Source: Bacteroidaceae bacterium (GTDB lineage Bacteria; Bacteroidota; Bacteroidia; Bacteroidales; Bacteroidaceae). From it: DNA of 64,000 nucleotides. This document shows, piece by piece, positions 53,996 to 62,843 of this stretch. Where the stretch lies: NCBI GenBank assembly GCA_017633615.1, contig JAGBPB010000028.1, positions 17,187 through 81,186 of the forward strand, in the 5' to 3' direction. The notes under the pieces were generated by a model. That model saw nothing but the letters and a program-made list of their open reading frames with translations, did not search any database and was not told the origin of the DNA. Position 1 is the first letter of the stretch. The number at the start of each line of letters is the position of its first letter. Position numbers and translations under genes: made by a program.

Positions 53996-55186
53996 ATGGC
54001 ACAGATTTCAGATCGAGTCAACAGACTCGCAGCATCGGCCACTTTCGCCATGCTGCAAAAGAGTAATGAACTGTCGGCACAGGGTGTCGATGTGGTTAAC
54101 ATGAGTGTGGGTGAGCCCGACTTCAATACACCTGACTACGTCAAGAAGGCTGCTGTTGAGGCTGTAGAGCAGAACTACTCCAAGTATTCTCCCGTTCCGG
54201 GTTATATGTGGCTGCGCAAGGCTTGCAGTGACAAACTCAAGCGTGAGAACGGTCTTGATTATGCTCCCGTCGAGATTCTGGTTTCAACCGGTGCCAAGCA
54301 GTCTCTCTGCAATGTAATCATGGCTATCATCAACCCGGGTGATGAGGTGCTTCTGCCTTCACCCTGCTGGGTAAGTTATCCTGAGATGGTAAAGCTGGCC
54401 GGCGGTGTTCCCGTTGTAATCAAGGCCGGTATTGACCAGGACTTCAAGGTAACAGCCGCTCAGGTTGAGGCCGCTATCACTCCCAAGACCAAGGCCATAA
54501 TGATCTGCTCACCGTCAAACCCCACAGGTTCAGTTTATACAAAGGAGGAGCTTGAGTCAATCGGCAAGGTTCTCAACAAGTATCCTGACGTATTCATTGT
54601 TTCCGATGAGATTTACGAGCATATAAACTTCATAGGCGGACACAACAGTCTTGCCCAGTTCGTTGACAAGGACCGTATTGCTGTTATCAATGGTGTTTCC
54701 AAGGCTTATGCAATGACCGGATGGCGTATTGGCTTCATGGCCGGTCCGGAATGGCTTGTAAAGGCTTGTAATAAGTTGCAGGGCCAATATACAAGCGGTA
54801 CATGTTCAGTCGCTCAGAAAGCCGCTCAGGTGGCATTTGACGGCCCGCAGGATGATGTTGAGAAGATGCGTCAGGTGTTCCAGAAGCGTCGTGATCTGAT
54901 TGTATCTCTTGCCAAGGAGGTGCCCGGTTTTGAAGTCAATAATCCGCAGGGTGCTTTCTATCTATTCCCCAAGTGTGATTCATACTTTGGTAAACGCTAT
55001 GGTGACAAGGTAATAAATAGCGCTGAGGATCTGGCTATGTACCTGCTTGAGGTAGGCCATGTGGCAACCGTAGGCGGTACTGCTTTCGGCTCTCCTGAGT
55101 GCATCCGTTTCAGCTATGCTACCAGTGAGGAGAAAATTGTTGAAGCTTTTCGTCGTGTAAAGGAGGCTCTTGCCAACCTGAAATAA
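53996..55186 (+). CDS. PLP-dependent aminotransferase (class I, AspC-like)
   Basis: A fold type I aminotransferase, likely acting on aspartate or an aromatic amino acid. The 396 residues show NMSVGEPDFNTPDYVKKAA, STGAKQSLCNVIMAIINPGDEV, CSPSNPTGSVYTKEEL, VSDEIYEHI, and the PLP lysine K236 in VSKAYAMTGWRIG. The exact substrate is not fixed by these motifs. It starts 3 bases after the permease gene and ends at a strong hairpin. Confidence 0.92.
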   Translation: MAQISDRVNRLAASATFAMLQKSNELSAQGVDVVNMSVGEPDFNTPDYVKKAAVEAVEQNYSKYSPVPGYMWLRKACSDKLKRENGLDYAPVEILVSTGAKQSLCNVIMAIINPGDEVLLPSPCWVSYPEMVKLAGGVPVVIKAGIDQDFKVTAAQVEAAITPKTKAIMICSPSNPTGSVYTKEELESIGKVLNKYPDVFIVSDEIYEHINFIGGHNSLAQFVDKDRIAVINGVSKAYAMTGWRIGFMAGPEWLVKACNKLQGQYTSGTCSVAQKAAQVAFDGPQDDVEKMRQVFQKRRDLIVSLAKEVPGFEVNNPQGAFYLFPKCDSYFGKRYGDKVINSAEDLAMYLLEVGHVATVGGTAFGSPECIRFSYATSEEKIVEAFRRVKEALANLK

Positions 55187-55210
55187 CGTCTGTATTTAAG
55201 AACGTTTTTT

Positions 55211-55258
55211 ACTCCCCAGTTAGGGAAATTTTGCGCCCTGACTGGGGAGTAAATTTTT
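55211..55258 (+). terminator. Terminator after the aminotransferase gene
   Basis: ACTCCCCAGT (55211-55220) pairs with ACTGGGGAGT (55241-55250), with inner AGGG/CCCT pairs, followed by AAATTTTT. TTTTTT also precedes it, so it may work both ways. Confidence 0.8.
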
Positions 55259-55272
55259 CCCTTGAGGGAAAC

Positions 55273-55310
55273 AAAAAGAGGATTCCTTTGCTTGGGAACC
55301 CTCTCTTTTT
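55273..55310 (-). terminator. Terminator of the ferredoxin gene
   Basis: AAAAAGAG...TTCC pairs imperfectly with GGGAA...CTCTCTTTTT; on the minus strand it ends in a T-tract 17 bases after the ferredoxin stop. Confidence 0.65.
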
Positions 55311-55327
55311 GATTTGTCAGGATTTTT

Positions 55328-55498
55328 TTATTCTCCCGGGTGAATAGCCTCTGACGGGCAAACTCCGGCGCAAGTGCCGCAGTCAACGCACAGATCAGGG
55401 TTGATTGAATACTTATCGCCCTCTGAGATAGCCTCTGACGGGCACTCATCGATGCAAGTTCCGCAAGCGATGCAGTCGTCACCAATTACGTATGCCAT
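55328..55498 (-). CDS. 2x[4Fe-4S] ferredoxin
   Basis: A 56-residue bacterial-type ferredoxin begun at 55498 (MAYVIGDDCIACGTC). Two CxxCxxCxxxCP motifs are complete: C9, C12, C15, C19 and C37, C40, C43, C47, with the usual internal sequence repeat ECPSEAI / VCPSEAI. It carries electrons for anaerobic oxidoreductases such as pyruvate:ferredoxin oxidoreductase. A longer frame to 55591 runs through its promoter. It is monocistronic. Confidence 0.96.
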   Translation of the reverse strand: MAYVIGDDCIACGTCIDECPSEAISEGDKYSINPDLCVDCGTCAGVCPSEAIHPGE

Positions 55499-55529
55499 AG
55501 TTGTCTTATGTTTTAAGGTTTTTGTGGCG

Positions 55530-55561
55530 CAAAAATACACACTTTTGAGTACTCCACCAAA
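55530..55561 (-). promoter_or_regulatory. Promoter for the ferredoxin gene
   Basis: On the minus strand TTTG (55561-55558), 20 bases, then TATTTTTG (55537-55530); the ferredoxin ATG is 32 bases downstream. Confidence 0.8.
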
Positions 55562-55611
55562 TGGCTTGGCTAAAATTACAATAACTGCCACTTTTAATCG
55601 TTCTTATAGAG

Positions 55612-56358
55612 ATGACAGGAAACCGTTATACTTTTAGGGCTGTAATCATGCTGGCCCTGCTTCTGCTTGCACCCATGTGGGGCGCAGGCCGTCTTTGTGC
55701 GCAGGAACGTAAGACTCAGAACCGTCCTTTCCTGGATGACAGGGTGTGGCACTACGGGTTTCTGGTTGGCATGAATATACAGGATCTCTCTATCGCCAAT
55801 AACGGTCTTCCGTACATCAACTCCAACGGAATAGCTGAATATTGGTATGCCGATGTACCTGAATATACACCCGGTTTCAGCGTAGGTATACTGGGTGAGC
55901 TCAAGGCTAATGACTGGCTGTCAGTCAGACTGATACCGACAATGCATTTTGGTGACAAGAAGGTTGTTTTCAAGGAACAGCGAAGCGGAAAGGTTGTAGA
56001 GCAATATGTCAAATCCACTTATCTCTCTTTTCCGCTTGATCTGAAGATAAGCGCAGACCGTTTCAATAATTATCGCCCGTATGTGGTTGCCGGACTTGCT
56101 CCTGTTTTTGACCTCACTGTCAAGAAGGGTAAGGAACTGCTGGTAAAGAAAACAGACGTTATGCTTGAAGTGGGTATGGGGGTTGACCTCTATTATCCGT
56201 TCTTCAAGATGATACCGGAACTCAAGTTCTGTTTCGGACTCAACAACATACTTGAAAGAAACCGCAAAGACCTTACTGATGATTCCCTTCTCAAGTACAG
56301 CCACTCATTGGACAAGGCGCAGAGCGGAATGATAGTCCTCACTCTGTATTTTGAGTAG
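55612..56358 (+). CDS. porT: T9SS protein PorT
   Basis: PorT is an outer-membrane beta-barrel protein required for type IX secretion. The 248-residue protein has a long signal peptide (cleavage near LCAQE) and the family's landmarks: HYGFLVGMNIQDLSI, YTPGFSVGILGELKANDWLSVRLIPTMHFGDKK, YVKSTYLSFPLDLKISADRFNNYRPYVVAGLAP, and a C-terminal strand ending LTLYFE. The start ATG at 55612 is only 51 bases from the divergent ferredoxin promoter. It is the third T9SS gene in the window. Confidence 0.88.
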   Translation: MTGNRYTFRAVIMLALLLLAPMWGAGRLCAQERKTQNRPFLDDRVWHYGFLVGMNIQDLSIANNGLPYINSNGIAEYWYADVPEYTPGFSVGILGELKANDWLSVRLIPTMHFGDKKVVFKEQRSGKVVEQYVKSTYLSFPLDLKISADRFNNYRPYVVAGLAPVFDLTVKKGKELLVKKTDVMLEVGMGVDLYYPFFKMIPELKFCFGLNNILERNRKDLTDDSLLKYSHSLDKAQSGMIVLTLYFE

Positions 56359-56395
56359 CCTGTCCATAATCATTCCGGATTTTCTGAAAGAATAT

Positions 56396-56426
56396 TTTGT
56401 CCGGTAAGAAAAAGGTGCTATCTTTG
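56396..56426 (+). promoter_or_regulatory. Consensus promoter for rplS
   Basis: TTTG at 56396-56399, 19 bases, then TATCTTTG at 56419-56426, matching consensus. The transcript would have a leader of about 75 bases before the L19 start, long enough for a regulatory structure. Confidence 0.85.
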
Positions 56427-56509
56427 TGCCGCTTTATGCGATCGCTGTCAAGGAAGAGTAACTTGGTATGTCGCTCTAGCGTATGACAAACTTGAAAATT
56501 TCCAGAACA

Positions 56510-56869
56510 ATGGATTTAATCAAAATTGCCGAGCAGGCATTTGCTACAGGTAATGAGGGTAAGTTTCCGGCATTCAAGTCAGGTGACACCGTAACCGTAG
56601 CATATCGTATCATTGAGGGTAACAAGGAGCGTATCCAGCTTTATCGTGGTGTTGTAATCAAGATCTGCGGTCACGGCGACAACCGTCGTTTCACAGTTCG
56701 CAAGATGTCAGGCACCGTGGGTGTAGAGCGTATATTCCCCATCAGTTCACCGGCTATTGACAGCATTGAGGTGAACAAGGTAGGTAAGGTTCGTCGCGCC
56801 AAGCTTTATTATCTGCGTAACCTCACAGGTAAGAAGGCTCGTATCCGCGAGAAAAGAGCTAACGCCTGA
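56510..56869 (+). CDS. rplS: 50S ribosomal protein L19
   Basis: L19 sits at the 30S-50S interface. The 119-residue protein is begun at 56510 ([12 protein letters not shown]); a frame from 56483 would add nine residues of leader. The conserved [29 protein letters not shown] and [18 protein letters not shown] stretches are present, and the tail [10 protein letters not shown] equivalents are basic. It is monocistronic with its own terminator. Confidence 0.97.
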   Translation: MDLIKIAEQAFATGNEGKFPAFKSGDTVTVAYRIIEGNKERIQLYRGVVIKICGHGDNRRFTVRKMSGTVGVERIFPISSPAIDSIEVNKVGKVRRAKLYYLRNLTGKKARIREKRANA

Positions 56870-56887
56870 CCTAAGGATAACATTTAG

Positions 56888-56920
56888 AAAAGCGGCAGCC
56901 ATAAGGTTGCCGCTTTTTTT
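56888..56920 (+). terminator. Terminator after rplS
   Basis: AGCGGCAGCC (56891-56900) pairs with GGTTGCCGCT (56905-56914) around ATAA, with one G-U pair, followed by seven T. The T-tract merges into the -33 element of the next promoter. Confidence 0.92.
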
Positions 56921-56948
56921 GTTGTGTACATGGATTGTCTTATCTTTG
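56918..56948 (+). promoter_or_regulatory. Consensus promoter for the Wzi-family gene
   Basis: TTTG at 56918-56921, 19 bases, then TATCTTTG at 56941-56948; the GTG start follows 32 bases later. The -33 box is formed by the last bases of the rplS terminator T-tract. Confidence 0.82.
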
Positions 56949-56980
56949 AAATGAATTAGAGAGTTTAGAAAAGGAACAAG

Positions 56981-58657
56981 GTGAAAACAAATATCTTTCA
57001 TTTGCTGCTGTCTGCAATGGTGATAATGATACCTGTGCAGTCATTTGCCCAGAATGATGATCCTTTTGAGGATGATCCTTTCGGGGCTCAGCAGAACAGC
57101 ATGCGTCGTGCTCCGCGCAATCAGGGAGCACAGTGGCGCCCGTCATCATATGAGGATCAGGCAGCTATGCTTGAGGCCAGGTCTAAGGCTCAGATAAAAC
57201 GTAATCTGGTATATCGTTTTGAGACTGTGGGTATGGCCGGTCAGGGTGATTATGCACCATTCTGGCATACATCAAACCGGCAGGGCCTTCCTTCAACCAA
57301 TCCCAACAACGGCTACATGCATTTTGCTACACTAGGCAGCATGTTACTGCCCAGTGGCTTTGGCATGGGTTATGGAATGGATCTGGGCATAGGGGCAGGC
57401 TTACAGTCCAACTGGTTTGTCCATCAGTTGTACATAGACCTGGATTATAAGTGGCTTGGTATGTCTATGGGGATGAAGGAGCGTTGGGGTGAGCTTAAGA
57501 ATCCGCGTCTGAGCACCGGAGGACTGACCTGGTCAGGCAACAGTCAGCCTATTCCTCAAATCCGCATCGGTATTCCTGAATACACACGCATTCCTTTGTT
57601 GGGCAGGTGGTTCTCAGTTAAGGGACACGTAGGGTATGGTCGTTTTACTGATGATAATTGGCGCAAGAGTTGGGCAGAAAAGACGACTGAAAACAAATAT
57701 ACTGATGGTTTGCTTTTTCATAGCAAGGATTTTTTTCTCAAGTTCGGTGATATAGACCGTTCTCCTTTTGAAGCGACATTGGGACTTGAGATGTATTCAA
57801 TATTTGGAGGAACTCTCCATAATAGGAGACTTTATACTGATGAGATAGTGGAAGAGTATAACATGCCCTCAGGGTTAAGTGCATATTTGACAGCACTCCT
57901 GCCATTCAACAAGGACGGAGACCAGGGACGGGAAAATGTAAACACCTTGGGCAGTTGGCATCTTTCTTTTGATTATTGCGGTCAGGATTGGGGCGTAAGA
58001 GCCTATTATGAGCATTTTTTTGAGGACCATTCCAGTATGCTTGGTATTGAATACAAAAGCGATAAGAATGGCAACAATGATTTTGTGTTCTATGGTTTCA
58101 GGCGAAACTGGTTTGACGGATTGTATGGTGTTGAGGTCAATCTCCCGGAGAGATTTCCTGTAAGAGATGTTGTCTTTGAGGTTTTGAATACGCGTGGTCA
58201 AAGTGGTCCTATATACAGGTCTCCGGTTTATCCTGTTGCAGAACCGATGGATGGAAGGGATGCTATGTATAACCATGAATCATATGATTCATACAGTATG
58301 TCCGGTTATGCATTAGGTAATCCTGTACTTATTTCTCCAATTTACAATAAGGATGGTAATCAGTGCTTTAGAAGTAACCGTGTTCTTATGTATCATATTG
58401 GTGTTGACGGCGGTTTTGGAGCACGTTGGGATTACAGGGCATTATTAACCAATACCACACATTGGGGGACCTATGATGATCCATTCAATGAGACTCAGAG
58501 TGTTTGTTCCTGCCTGCTGGAGGGCTCGTATCGATTTGGGGATGTATATGGCTGGAAGATTGGTGCCTCAGTGGGCTTTGACCTTAATGACGGCGATTTG
58601 ACCGGTAACAATACCGGTATTATGATTACACTGTCCAAATTATGGAGGATACTATGA
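56981..58657 (+). CDS. Capsule assembly Wzi-family outer-membrane protein
   Basis: A 558-residue predicted outer-membrane barrel of the Wzi family, named after the E. coli protein that holds group 1 capsule at the surface. The signal peptide runs to about residue 24 (VQSFAQ). Then comes an acidic linker (DDPFEDDPFG), and barrel sequence with conserved patterns such as GDYAPFWHTSNRQGLPS and MGMKERWGELKNPRLSTGGLTWSGNSQPIPQIRIGIPEY. The start is GTG at 56981. No capsule genes are adjacent, so a capsule role is not supported by context. The final residues WRIL are not the usual aromatic end. Confidence 0.85.
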   Translation: MKTNIFHLLLSAMVIMIPVQSFAQNDDPFEDDPFGAQQNSMRRAPRNQGAQWRPSSYEDQAAMLEARSKAQIKRNLVYRFETVGMAGQGDYAPFWHTSNRQGLPSTNPNNGYMHFATLGSMLLPSGFGMGYGMDLGIGAGLQSNWFVHQLYIDLDYKWLGMSMGMKERWGELKNPRLSTGGLTWSGNSQPIPQIRIGIPEYTRIPLLGRWFSVKGHVGYGRFTDDNWRKSWAEKTTENKYTDGLLFHSKDFFLKFGDIDRSPFEATLGLEMYSIFGGTLHNRRLYTDEIVEEYNMPSGLSAYLTALLPFNKDGDQGRENVNTLGSWHLSFDYCGQDWGVRAYYEHFFEDHSSMLGIEYKSDKNGNNDFVFYGFRRNWFDGLYGVEVNLPERFPVRDVVFEVLNTRGQSGPIYRSPVYPVAEPMDGRDAMYNHESYDSYSMSGYALGNPVLISPIYNKDGNQCFRSNRVLMYHIGVDGGFGARWDYRALLTNTTHWGTYDDPFNETQSVCSCLLEGSYRFGDVYGWKIGASVGFDLNDGDLTGNNTGIMITLSKLWRIL

Positions 58658-58721
58658 GAAGATTTGTGCGTTTTAGTGTTTCAATAGCGGGTGCTTCCAG
58701 TGTAACGGAACTAAACCGTGA

Positions 58722-59375
58722 TTAGCCTGATATTGCTCCGTCCAGTAAATGGATGGTGTGGTCTGTCATGGCGGCCAGTTGCTCGTCATGGGTTACAATG
58801 ACGAATGTCTGTCCCAGCATATCTCTCAGATTGAAGAACAGCTTGTGAAGCTCTTCCTTGTTTTTTGTATCCAGGCTTCCTGACGGCTCGTCAGCCAGGA
58901 TTACATCCGGCTGGTTGGCAAGTGCACGTGCTACCGCAATACGTTGTTTCTCACCTCCTGACAGTTCTGACGGTTTATGTCCCGCCCTGTCGGCAAGACC
59001 CATTAATTCAAGCAATTCCTGCGCTCTTGCTGATGCCTGACGCATTCCCTGACCGGCAATCAGCAACGGTATGGTTATGTTCTCAAGGGCTGTAAACTCA
59101 GGCAGCAGCTGATGAAACTGGAAAACAAACCCTATGTGCCTGTTACGGAAGGCTGACAGCTCTTTTTCTCCCATACGGGTTATGTCCTGTCCGTCATATA
59201 TCACGCGGCCGCTATCCGGTTTGTCAAGTGAACCCATTATCTGGAGCAGGGTGGTCTTGCCGGCTCCGCTTGGCCCGGTAATGCTTATTATCTTTCCGCG
59301 TTCCACCTGGAGGCTGATACCTTTCAGTACGTTCAGGCTACCGAAACTTTTCTTAATGTTGTCCAGTTCAATCAT
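58722..59375 (-). CDS. ABC transporter ATP-binding protein, LolD-like
   Basis: An ABC ATPase of 217 residues of the MacB/LolD/FtsE type, in E. coli the motor that extracts lipoproteins from the inner membrane for the LolA pathway. Walker A GPSGAGKT is at residues 34-41, the Q-loop is [18 protein letters not shown], the signature is LSGGEKQR, and Walker [13 protein letters not shown] with the H-loop VTHDEQLAA follows. No permease gene is adjacent, so its partner is encoded elsewhere and LolD is an inference by sequence type. Confidence 0.85.
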   Translation of the reverse strand: MIELDNIKKSFGSLNVLKGISLQVERGKIISITGPSGAGKTTLLQIMGSLDKPDSGRVIYDGQDITRMGEKELSAFRNRHIGFVFQFHQLLPEFTALENITIPLLIAGQGMRQASARAQELLELMGLADRAGHKPSELSGGEKQRIAVARALANQPDVILADEPSGSLDTKNKEELHKLFFNLRDMLGQTFVIVTHDEQLAAMTDHTIHLLDGAISG

Positions 59376-59496
59376 TTCCTATGTTTTTTTGTTACCGCAT
59401 ATTGAACATGTTGCAAAAATATACGGTTTGACTTGATTTTGACCTATTATTATGAGATTTTATGCCTTTTGATGTCTCTATTTTGTACGGAAACGC

Positions 59497-59504
59497 TAAT
59501 TTTG
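59497..59504 (+). promoter_or_regulatory. Putative -7 element for asd
   Basis: TAATTTTG matches TAnnTTTG, 34 bases before the asd ATG. The upstream TTTG copies at 59468 and 59482 are not at standard spacing. Confidence 0.5.
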
Positions 59505-59538
59505 CGGCCAAATTATTCATACTATAACAAATTATCCT

Positions 59539-60549
59539 ATGCGAGTAGCAATTGTTGGAGCCAGCGGTGCTGTAGGACAGGAGTTCCTGCGTGTGCTGGA
59601 AGAGCGTAAATTCCCGCTCGATGAGTTGGTTTTGTTCGGGTCATCCCGTAGTGCCGGATCTTATTACACCTATGGCGGTAAGAAGATTCAGGTCAAGTTA
59701 CTGCAGCATAATGATGATTTCAAGGGTATTGACATAGCATTCGTATCAGCCGGAGGCGGTACTTCTGAGGAGTTTGCCGAAACCATCACCAAGTACGGCG
59801 CAATAATGATAGACAACTCTAGCGCTTTCCGTATGGATCCGCAGGTTCCTCTGGTAGTTCCTGAGGTTAACCCGGAGGATGCCCTGGTTCGCCCCAAAGG
59901 CATCATTGCCAATCCTAACTGCTCAACCATCATGATGATTGTGGCACTTAAGGTTCTTAATGACCTGTCGCCCGTCAAGAACGTTCAGGTTTCAACCTAT
60001 CAGGCAGCTAGCGGTGCCGGTGCTGCAGCTATGGCAGAACTCGAGCAGCAGTATCGCCAGGCTCTGGCAGGTGAGGAGGTGACCGTAAACAAGTTTGCCT
60101 ATCAGCTTGCTTTCAACCTGATTCCCCATATTGACGTATTCAAGGAGAGCGGTTATACCAAGGAGGAGGAAAAGATGTTCTATGAGACCCGCAAGATGTT
60201 CCACAATGACATCAAGTGCAGTGCCACCTGTGTGCGCGTTCCTGCTCTGCGTTGTCACTCTGAGGCCATCTGGGCAGAGACCGAGCAGCCTGTATCAGTA
60301 GAGGCTTTCCGTGAGGCCGTTAAGAACGGTGAGGGGCTTGTTCTTATGGATGATCCCAGTAAGAAAGAATATCCCATGCCTCTGTTCCTGGCAGGTACTG
60401 ATCCCGTTTACGTGGGCCGTATCCGCAAGGATATAGCTAATCCTAATGTGATGTGCTTCTGGATTGTAGGTGACCAGATCCGCAAGGGCGCCGCTCTGAA
60501 CGCCGTTCAGATTGCCGAGTACCTGATCAAGCAGGGCGTGGTAAAGTAA
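59539..60549 (+). CDS. asd: Aspartate-semialdehyde dehydrogenase
   Basis: Asd reduces aspartyl phosphate to the semialdehyde, a branch point to lysine/DAP, threonine and methionine. The 336 residues start [23 protein letters not shown]. The catalytic cysteine is C128 in NPNCSTIMM; the [12 protein letters not shown] and [14 protein letters not shown] stretches are conserved. It supplies the same pathway as ddh at 25211. It is monocistronic with a strong terminator. Confidence 0.97.
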   Translation: MRVAIVGASGAVGQEFLRVLEERKFPLDELVLFGSSRSAGSYYTYGGKKIQVKLLQHNDDFKGIDIAFVSAGGGTSEEFAETITKYGAIMIDNSSAFRMDPQVPLVVPEVNPEDALVRPKGIIANPNCSTIMMIVALKVLNDLSPVKNVQVSTYQAASGAGAAAMAELEQQYRQALAGEEVTVNKFAYQLAFNLIPHIDVFKESGYTKEEEKMFYETRKMFHNDIKCSATCVRVPALRCHSEAIWAETEQPVSVEAFREAVKNGEGLVLMDDPSKKEYPMPLFLAGTDPVYVGRIRKDIANPNVMCFWIVGDQIRKGAALNAVQIAEYLIKQGVVK

Positions 60550-60562
60550 TCAAATACGCACC

Positions 60563-60602
60563 AAAAAGAAAGGCCCGCAGGATTGCGGGCCTTTTCTTTT
60601 TG
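60563..60602. terminator. Bidirectional terminator between asd and the sugar transporter
   Basis: AAAAAGAAAGGCCCGC (60563-60578) pairs with GCGGGCCTTTTCTTTTT (60585-60601), with one bulged base and a 6-base loop; A- and T-tracts flank both sides of the convergent genes. Confidence 0.92.
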
Positions 60603-60614
60603 CTTTGAAGTTTA

Positions 60615-62060
60615 TCACTTCTTCATTTTGCTGCGCCACAGGGCACTCATCTCTTCCAGGGTCTTGCCCTTTGTTTCGGGAACCATCTTCAGGACAAAGA
60701 GTGCTGAGAGAATTGAGAAACCTGCATAGATAAGGTATGTGCCACCTATGCTCCACTCGCATAGTGACGGGAAGGTTGATGATATCACGTAGTTTGATAT
60801 CCACTGTGCTGCAACTGCGATAGCTACTGCATTGCCGCGTATGGTATTGGGGAATATCTCGGATATAAGTACCCAGCAGATAGGACCCCATGACATCATG
60901 AATGATGCGGTGTAAATAATTATGAATACCAGAGCTGCAACTCCGATGACATCGCAGAAGGAAAGAACACTCAGTGCTATCATACCTATTGCCATTCCTA
61001 TTGAACCAACGATAAGCAGAGGTCTGCGGCCCCACTTGTCGACAGTCAGGATGGCTACGACTGTGAACAGGATATTGACAACACCCATTACAACAGTTTG
61101 TATCATGGCGGCGTCACCGCTTGAACCCATGTTCTGGAATATGCGCGGGGCGTAGTAAAGAACTACGTTGATGCCTACAGCCTGCTGGAAGAATGACAGC
61201 AGAACGCCTACGATGATAACCAGGATACCGTAAGACAGGAGGCTCTCTTTCTTTTCAACCAGAGTGTCCTTGATCTCCTGCAGTATCTGCTGTGCGCGAC
61301 CCTCGCCGTTGATGCGGGTAAGAACGGCCATAGCTTTCTGTGTGTTGCCGCGCATAACCAGATAACGCGGGGTCTTGGGTACGAGTAACAGCAACAGTCC
61401 GAATGCACCTGCGGGGAAGGCCTCACTTACGAACATCTTGCGCCAGCCGATGTCGACCATTGCAACCTGAATGAGTTCTGGAGTATCGGCCAAACCGCTG
61501 CGTATCAGGGTATTGATGGCGTATACTACCAATTGGCCGAAAATGATTGCAAACTGGTTGCATGATACCAATGTACCACGTATCTGCGCGGGCGCAACCT
61601 CTGCTATGTACATGGGGCAGATGGCCGATGCCATACCTACGCCGATACCTCCCAGGATACGGTACAGGATGAATGCCCACATAAGTCCTTTGGTAGCCTC
61701 ACCGGGCTGGAAGAATTCAAAGTTGGGACGGAAAAGGAACTCCGGCATGTAACTTCCCAGAGCTGAAAGGAAGAACAGTACTGATGCAAAGATCAATGCG
61801 TTCCTACGGCCAAGTCTGGTGGCCATGATGCCTGAAATAAGTCCTCCGATAATACATCCGATCAAGGCTGAGGATGTTACGAAACCGTGCATTCCGGTTG
61901 TGTAAAAATCTCCTAATCCGCTGGCGAAGAATTTCTGCAGTGCCTGCTCGGCTCCGGATATGACAGCGGTATCATATCCAAACAATAAACCGCCTATTAC
62001 GGCAACCGCACAGATTCCATAAAGATAGGCTTTGCTCCCTGTCTCTTTGTAATTGCTCAT
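60615..62060 (-). CDS. Major facilitator sugar:proton symporter (XylE-like)
   Basis: A 12-helix MFS sugar porter of 481 residues, probably importing a pentose or hexose with protons. Family motifs: GGLLFGYDTAVISGA in TM1, GGLISGIMATRLGRR between TM2 and TM3, VPKTPRYLVMRG after TM6 (the PESPR-like motif), FFQQAVGINVVLYYAPRIF in TM7, KWGRRPLL, and PETKGKTLEEM after TM12. The exact sugar is not determined. It has its own -7 element on the minus strand and no sugar enzymes beside it. Confidence 0.93.
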   Translation of the reverse strand: MSNYKETGSKAYLYGICAVAVIGGLLFGYDTAVISGAEQALQKFFASGLGDFYTTGMHGFVTSSALIGCIIGGLISGIMATRLGRRNALIFASVLFFLSALGSYMPEFLFRPNFEFFQPGEATKGLMWAFILYRILGGIGVGMASAICPMYIAEVAPAQIRGTLVSCNQFAIIFGQLVVYAINTLIRSGLADTPELIQVAMVDIGWRKMFVSEAFPAGAFGLLLLLVPKTPRYLVMRGNTQKAMAVLTRINGEGRAQQILQEIKDTLVEKKESLLSYGILVIIVGVLLSFFQQAVGINVVLYYAPRIFQNMGSSGDAAMIQTVVMGVVNILFTVVAILTVDKWGRRPLLIVGSIGMAIGMIALSVLSFCDVIGVAALVFIIIYTASFMMSWGPICWVLISEIFPNTIRGNAVAIAVAAQWISNYVISSTFPSLCEWSIGGTYLIYAGFSILSALFVLKMVPETKGKTLEEMSALWRSKMKK

Positions 62061-62128
62061 AATGATAAATTGTTTATGTACTTTAGTTAGTATTCTACAA
62101 TAAAAGGACTGTTGAAACTTTATCGTAG

Positions 62129-62136
62129 CAAATATA
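62129..62136 (-). promoter_or_regulatory. Putative -7 element for the sugar transporter
   Basis: The minus strand reads TATATTTG (TAnnTTTG), 68 bases before the transporter start. A clear -33 is lacking. The rest of the 62061-62338 gap is AT-rich and shows no further gene. Confidence 0.5.
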
Positions 62137-62287
62137 GTGCAAGTCGAGAGAAGAAAAAACAGTTTGCTGATTTTTATTCCGAGACGCCGCCTGGATTATA
62201 AAACATACATGTTGTGTAATTGTTTGAAAATGTAAGGATATTTCGCTATGTTCAATTGCAGGATACGACACTTTTTTGAGGGCTGTT

Positions 62288-62319
62288 TTTGCGGTTGTCA
62301 GGAATAAGCGTTATCTTCG
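62288..62319 (+). promoter_or_regulatory. Putative promoter for the DUF3467 gene
   Basis: TTTG at 62288-62291, 20 bases, then TATCTTCG at 62312-62319 (one change from TAnnTTTG), 19 bases before the ATG. Confidence 0.6.
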
Positions 62320-62338
62320 TCCTCAAAACAAAAAAACT

Positions 62339-62656
62339 ATGGAACAGAACGGAAACGGACAAAAACAGCTTCAGATAGAACTCAAGGAAGAAACAGCCCA
62401 GGGCGTTTATTCCAATCTTGCTATGATCACTCATTCATCATCGGAGTTCGTGATGGATTTTATAAGCATTCTTCCCGGTATGGCAAAAGCCCAGGTCAAG
62501 TCACGTGTCATCATGTCGCCTGAGCATGCCAAGCGTCTGCTGATGGCTCTTCAGGACAACGTCGCCAAGTATGAGAACGCATTCGGAAAGATTGAGATGA
62601 AGGCGCAGAAGGGAACTTTCATGCCGCCTATTTCAGATTTCCACGGAGAGGCCTGA
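62339..62656 (+). CDS. DUF3467 domain-containing protein
   Basis: A 105-residue cytoplasmic protein started at 62339 (MEQNGNGQKQLQIELKEE); the open frame from 62276 crosses the promoter. The conserved DUF3467 block is SNLAMITHSSSEFVMDFISILPGMAKAQVKSRVIMSPEHAKRLLMAL. The function is unknown; the domain is widespread in bacteria. It is monocistronic and upstream of the str operon, with a terminator between. Confidence 0.88.
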   Translation: MEQNGNGQKQLQIELKEETAQGVYSNLAMITHSSSEFVMDFISILPGMAKAQVKSRVIMSPEHAKRLLMALQDNVAKYENAFGKIEMKAQKGTFMPPISDFHGEA

Positions 62657-62683
62657 ACAGTATAGTTTTTTTGATCCATTTAT

Positions 62684-62720
62684 GGCGGGTGCCGGTCCGG
62701 CATCCGCCTTTATTTTGCTT
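62684..62720 (+). terminator. Terminator after the DUF3467 gene
   Basis: GGCGGGTGCCG (62684-62694) pairs with CGGCATCCGCC (62698-62708) around a 3-base loop, with one G-U pair, followed by a T-rich tract. Confidence 0.8.
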
Positions 62721-62756
62721 TTTTGCAGTTAAAAGTTCAAAAACTGTAAGTTTTCC

Positions 62757-62787
62757 CTTGCGTTATAAAATAATAGCCGTATCTTTG
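62757..62787 (+). promoter_or_regulatory. Promoter for the str operon (rpsL-rpsG-fusA)
   Basis: CTTG at 62757-62760, 19 bases, then TATCTTTG at 62780-62787 (TAnnTTTG). The rpsL ATG follows 56 bases later. Confidence 0.75.
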
Positions 62788-62843
62788 CACGCCAAAAATT
62801 CTGGATTTACTATTTAATATATAATAATTAAAAACAAACAAAC

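Noticed and set aside
55211..55310. Two adjacent hairpins as a CRISPR-like repeat
   Set aside because: The two hairpins have unrelated sequences and T-tracts in opposite directions; they are terminators of convergent genes.
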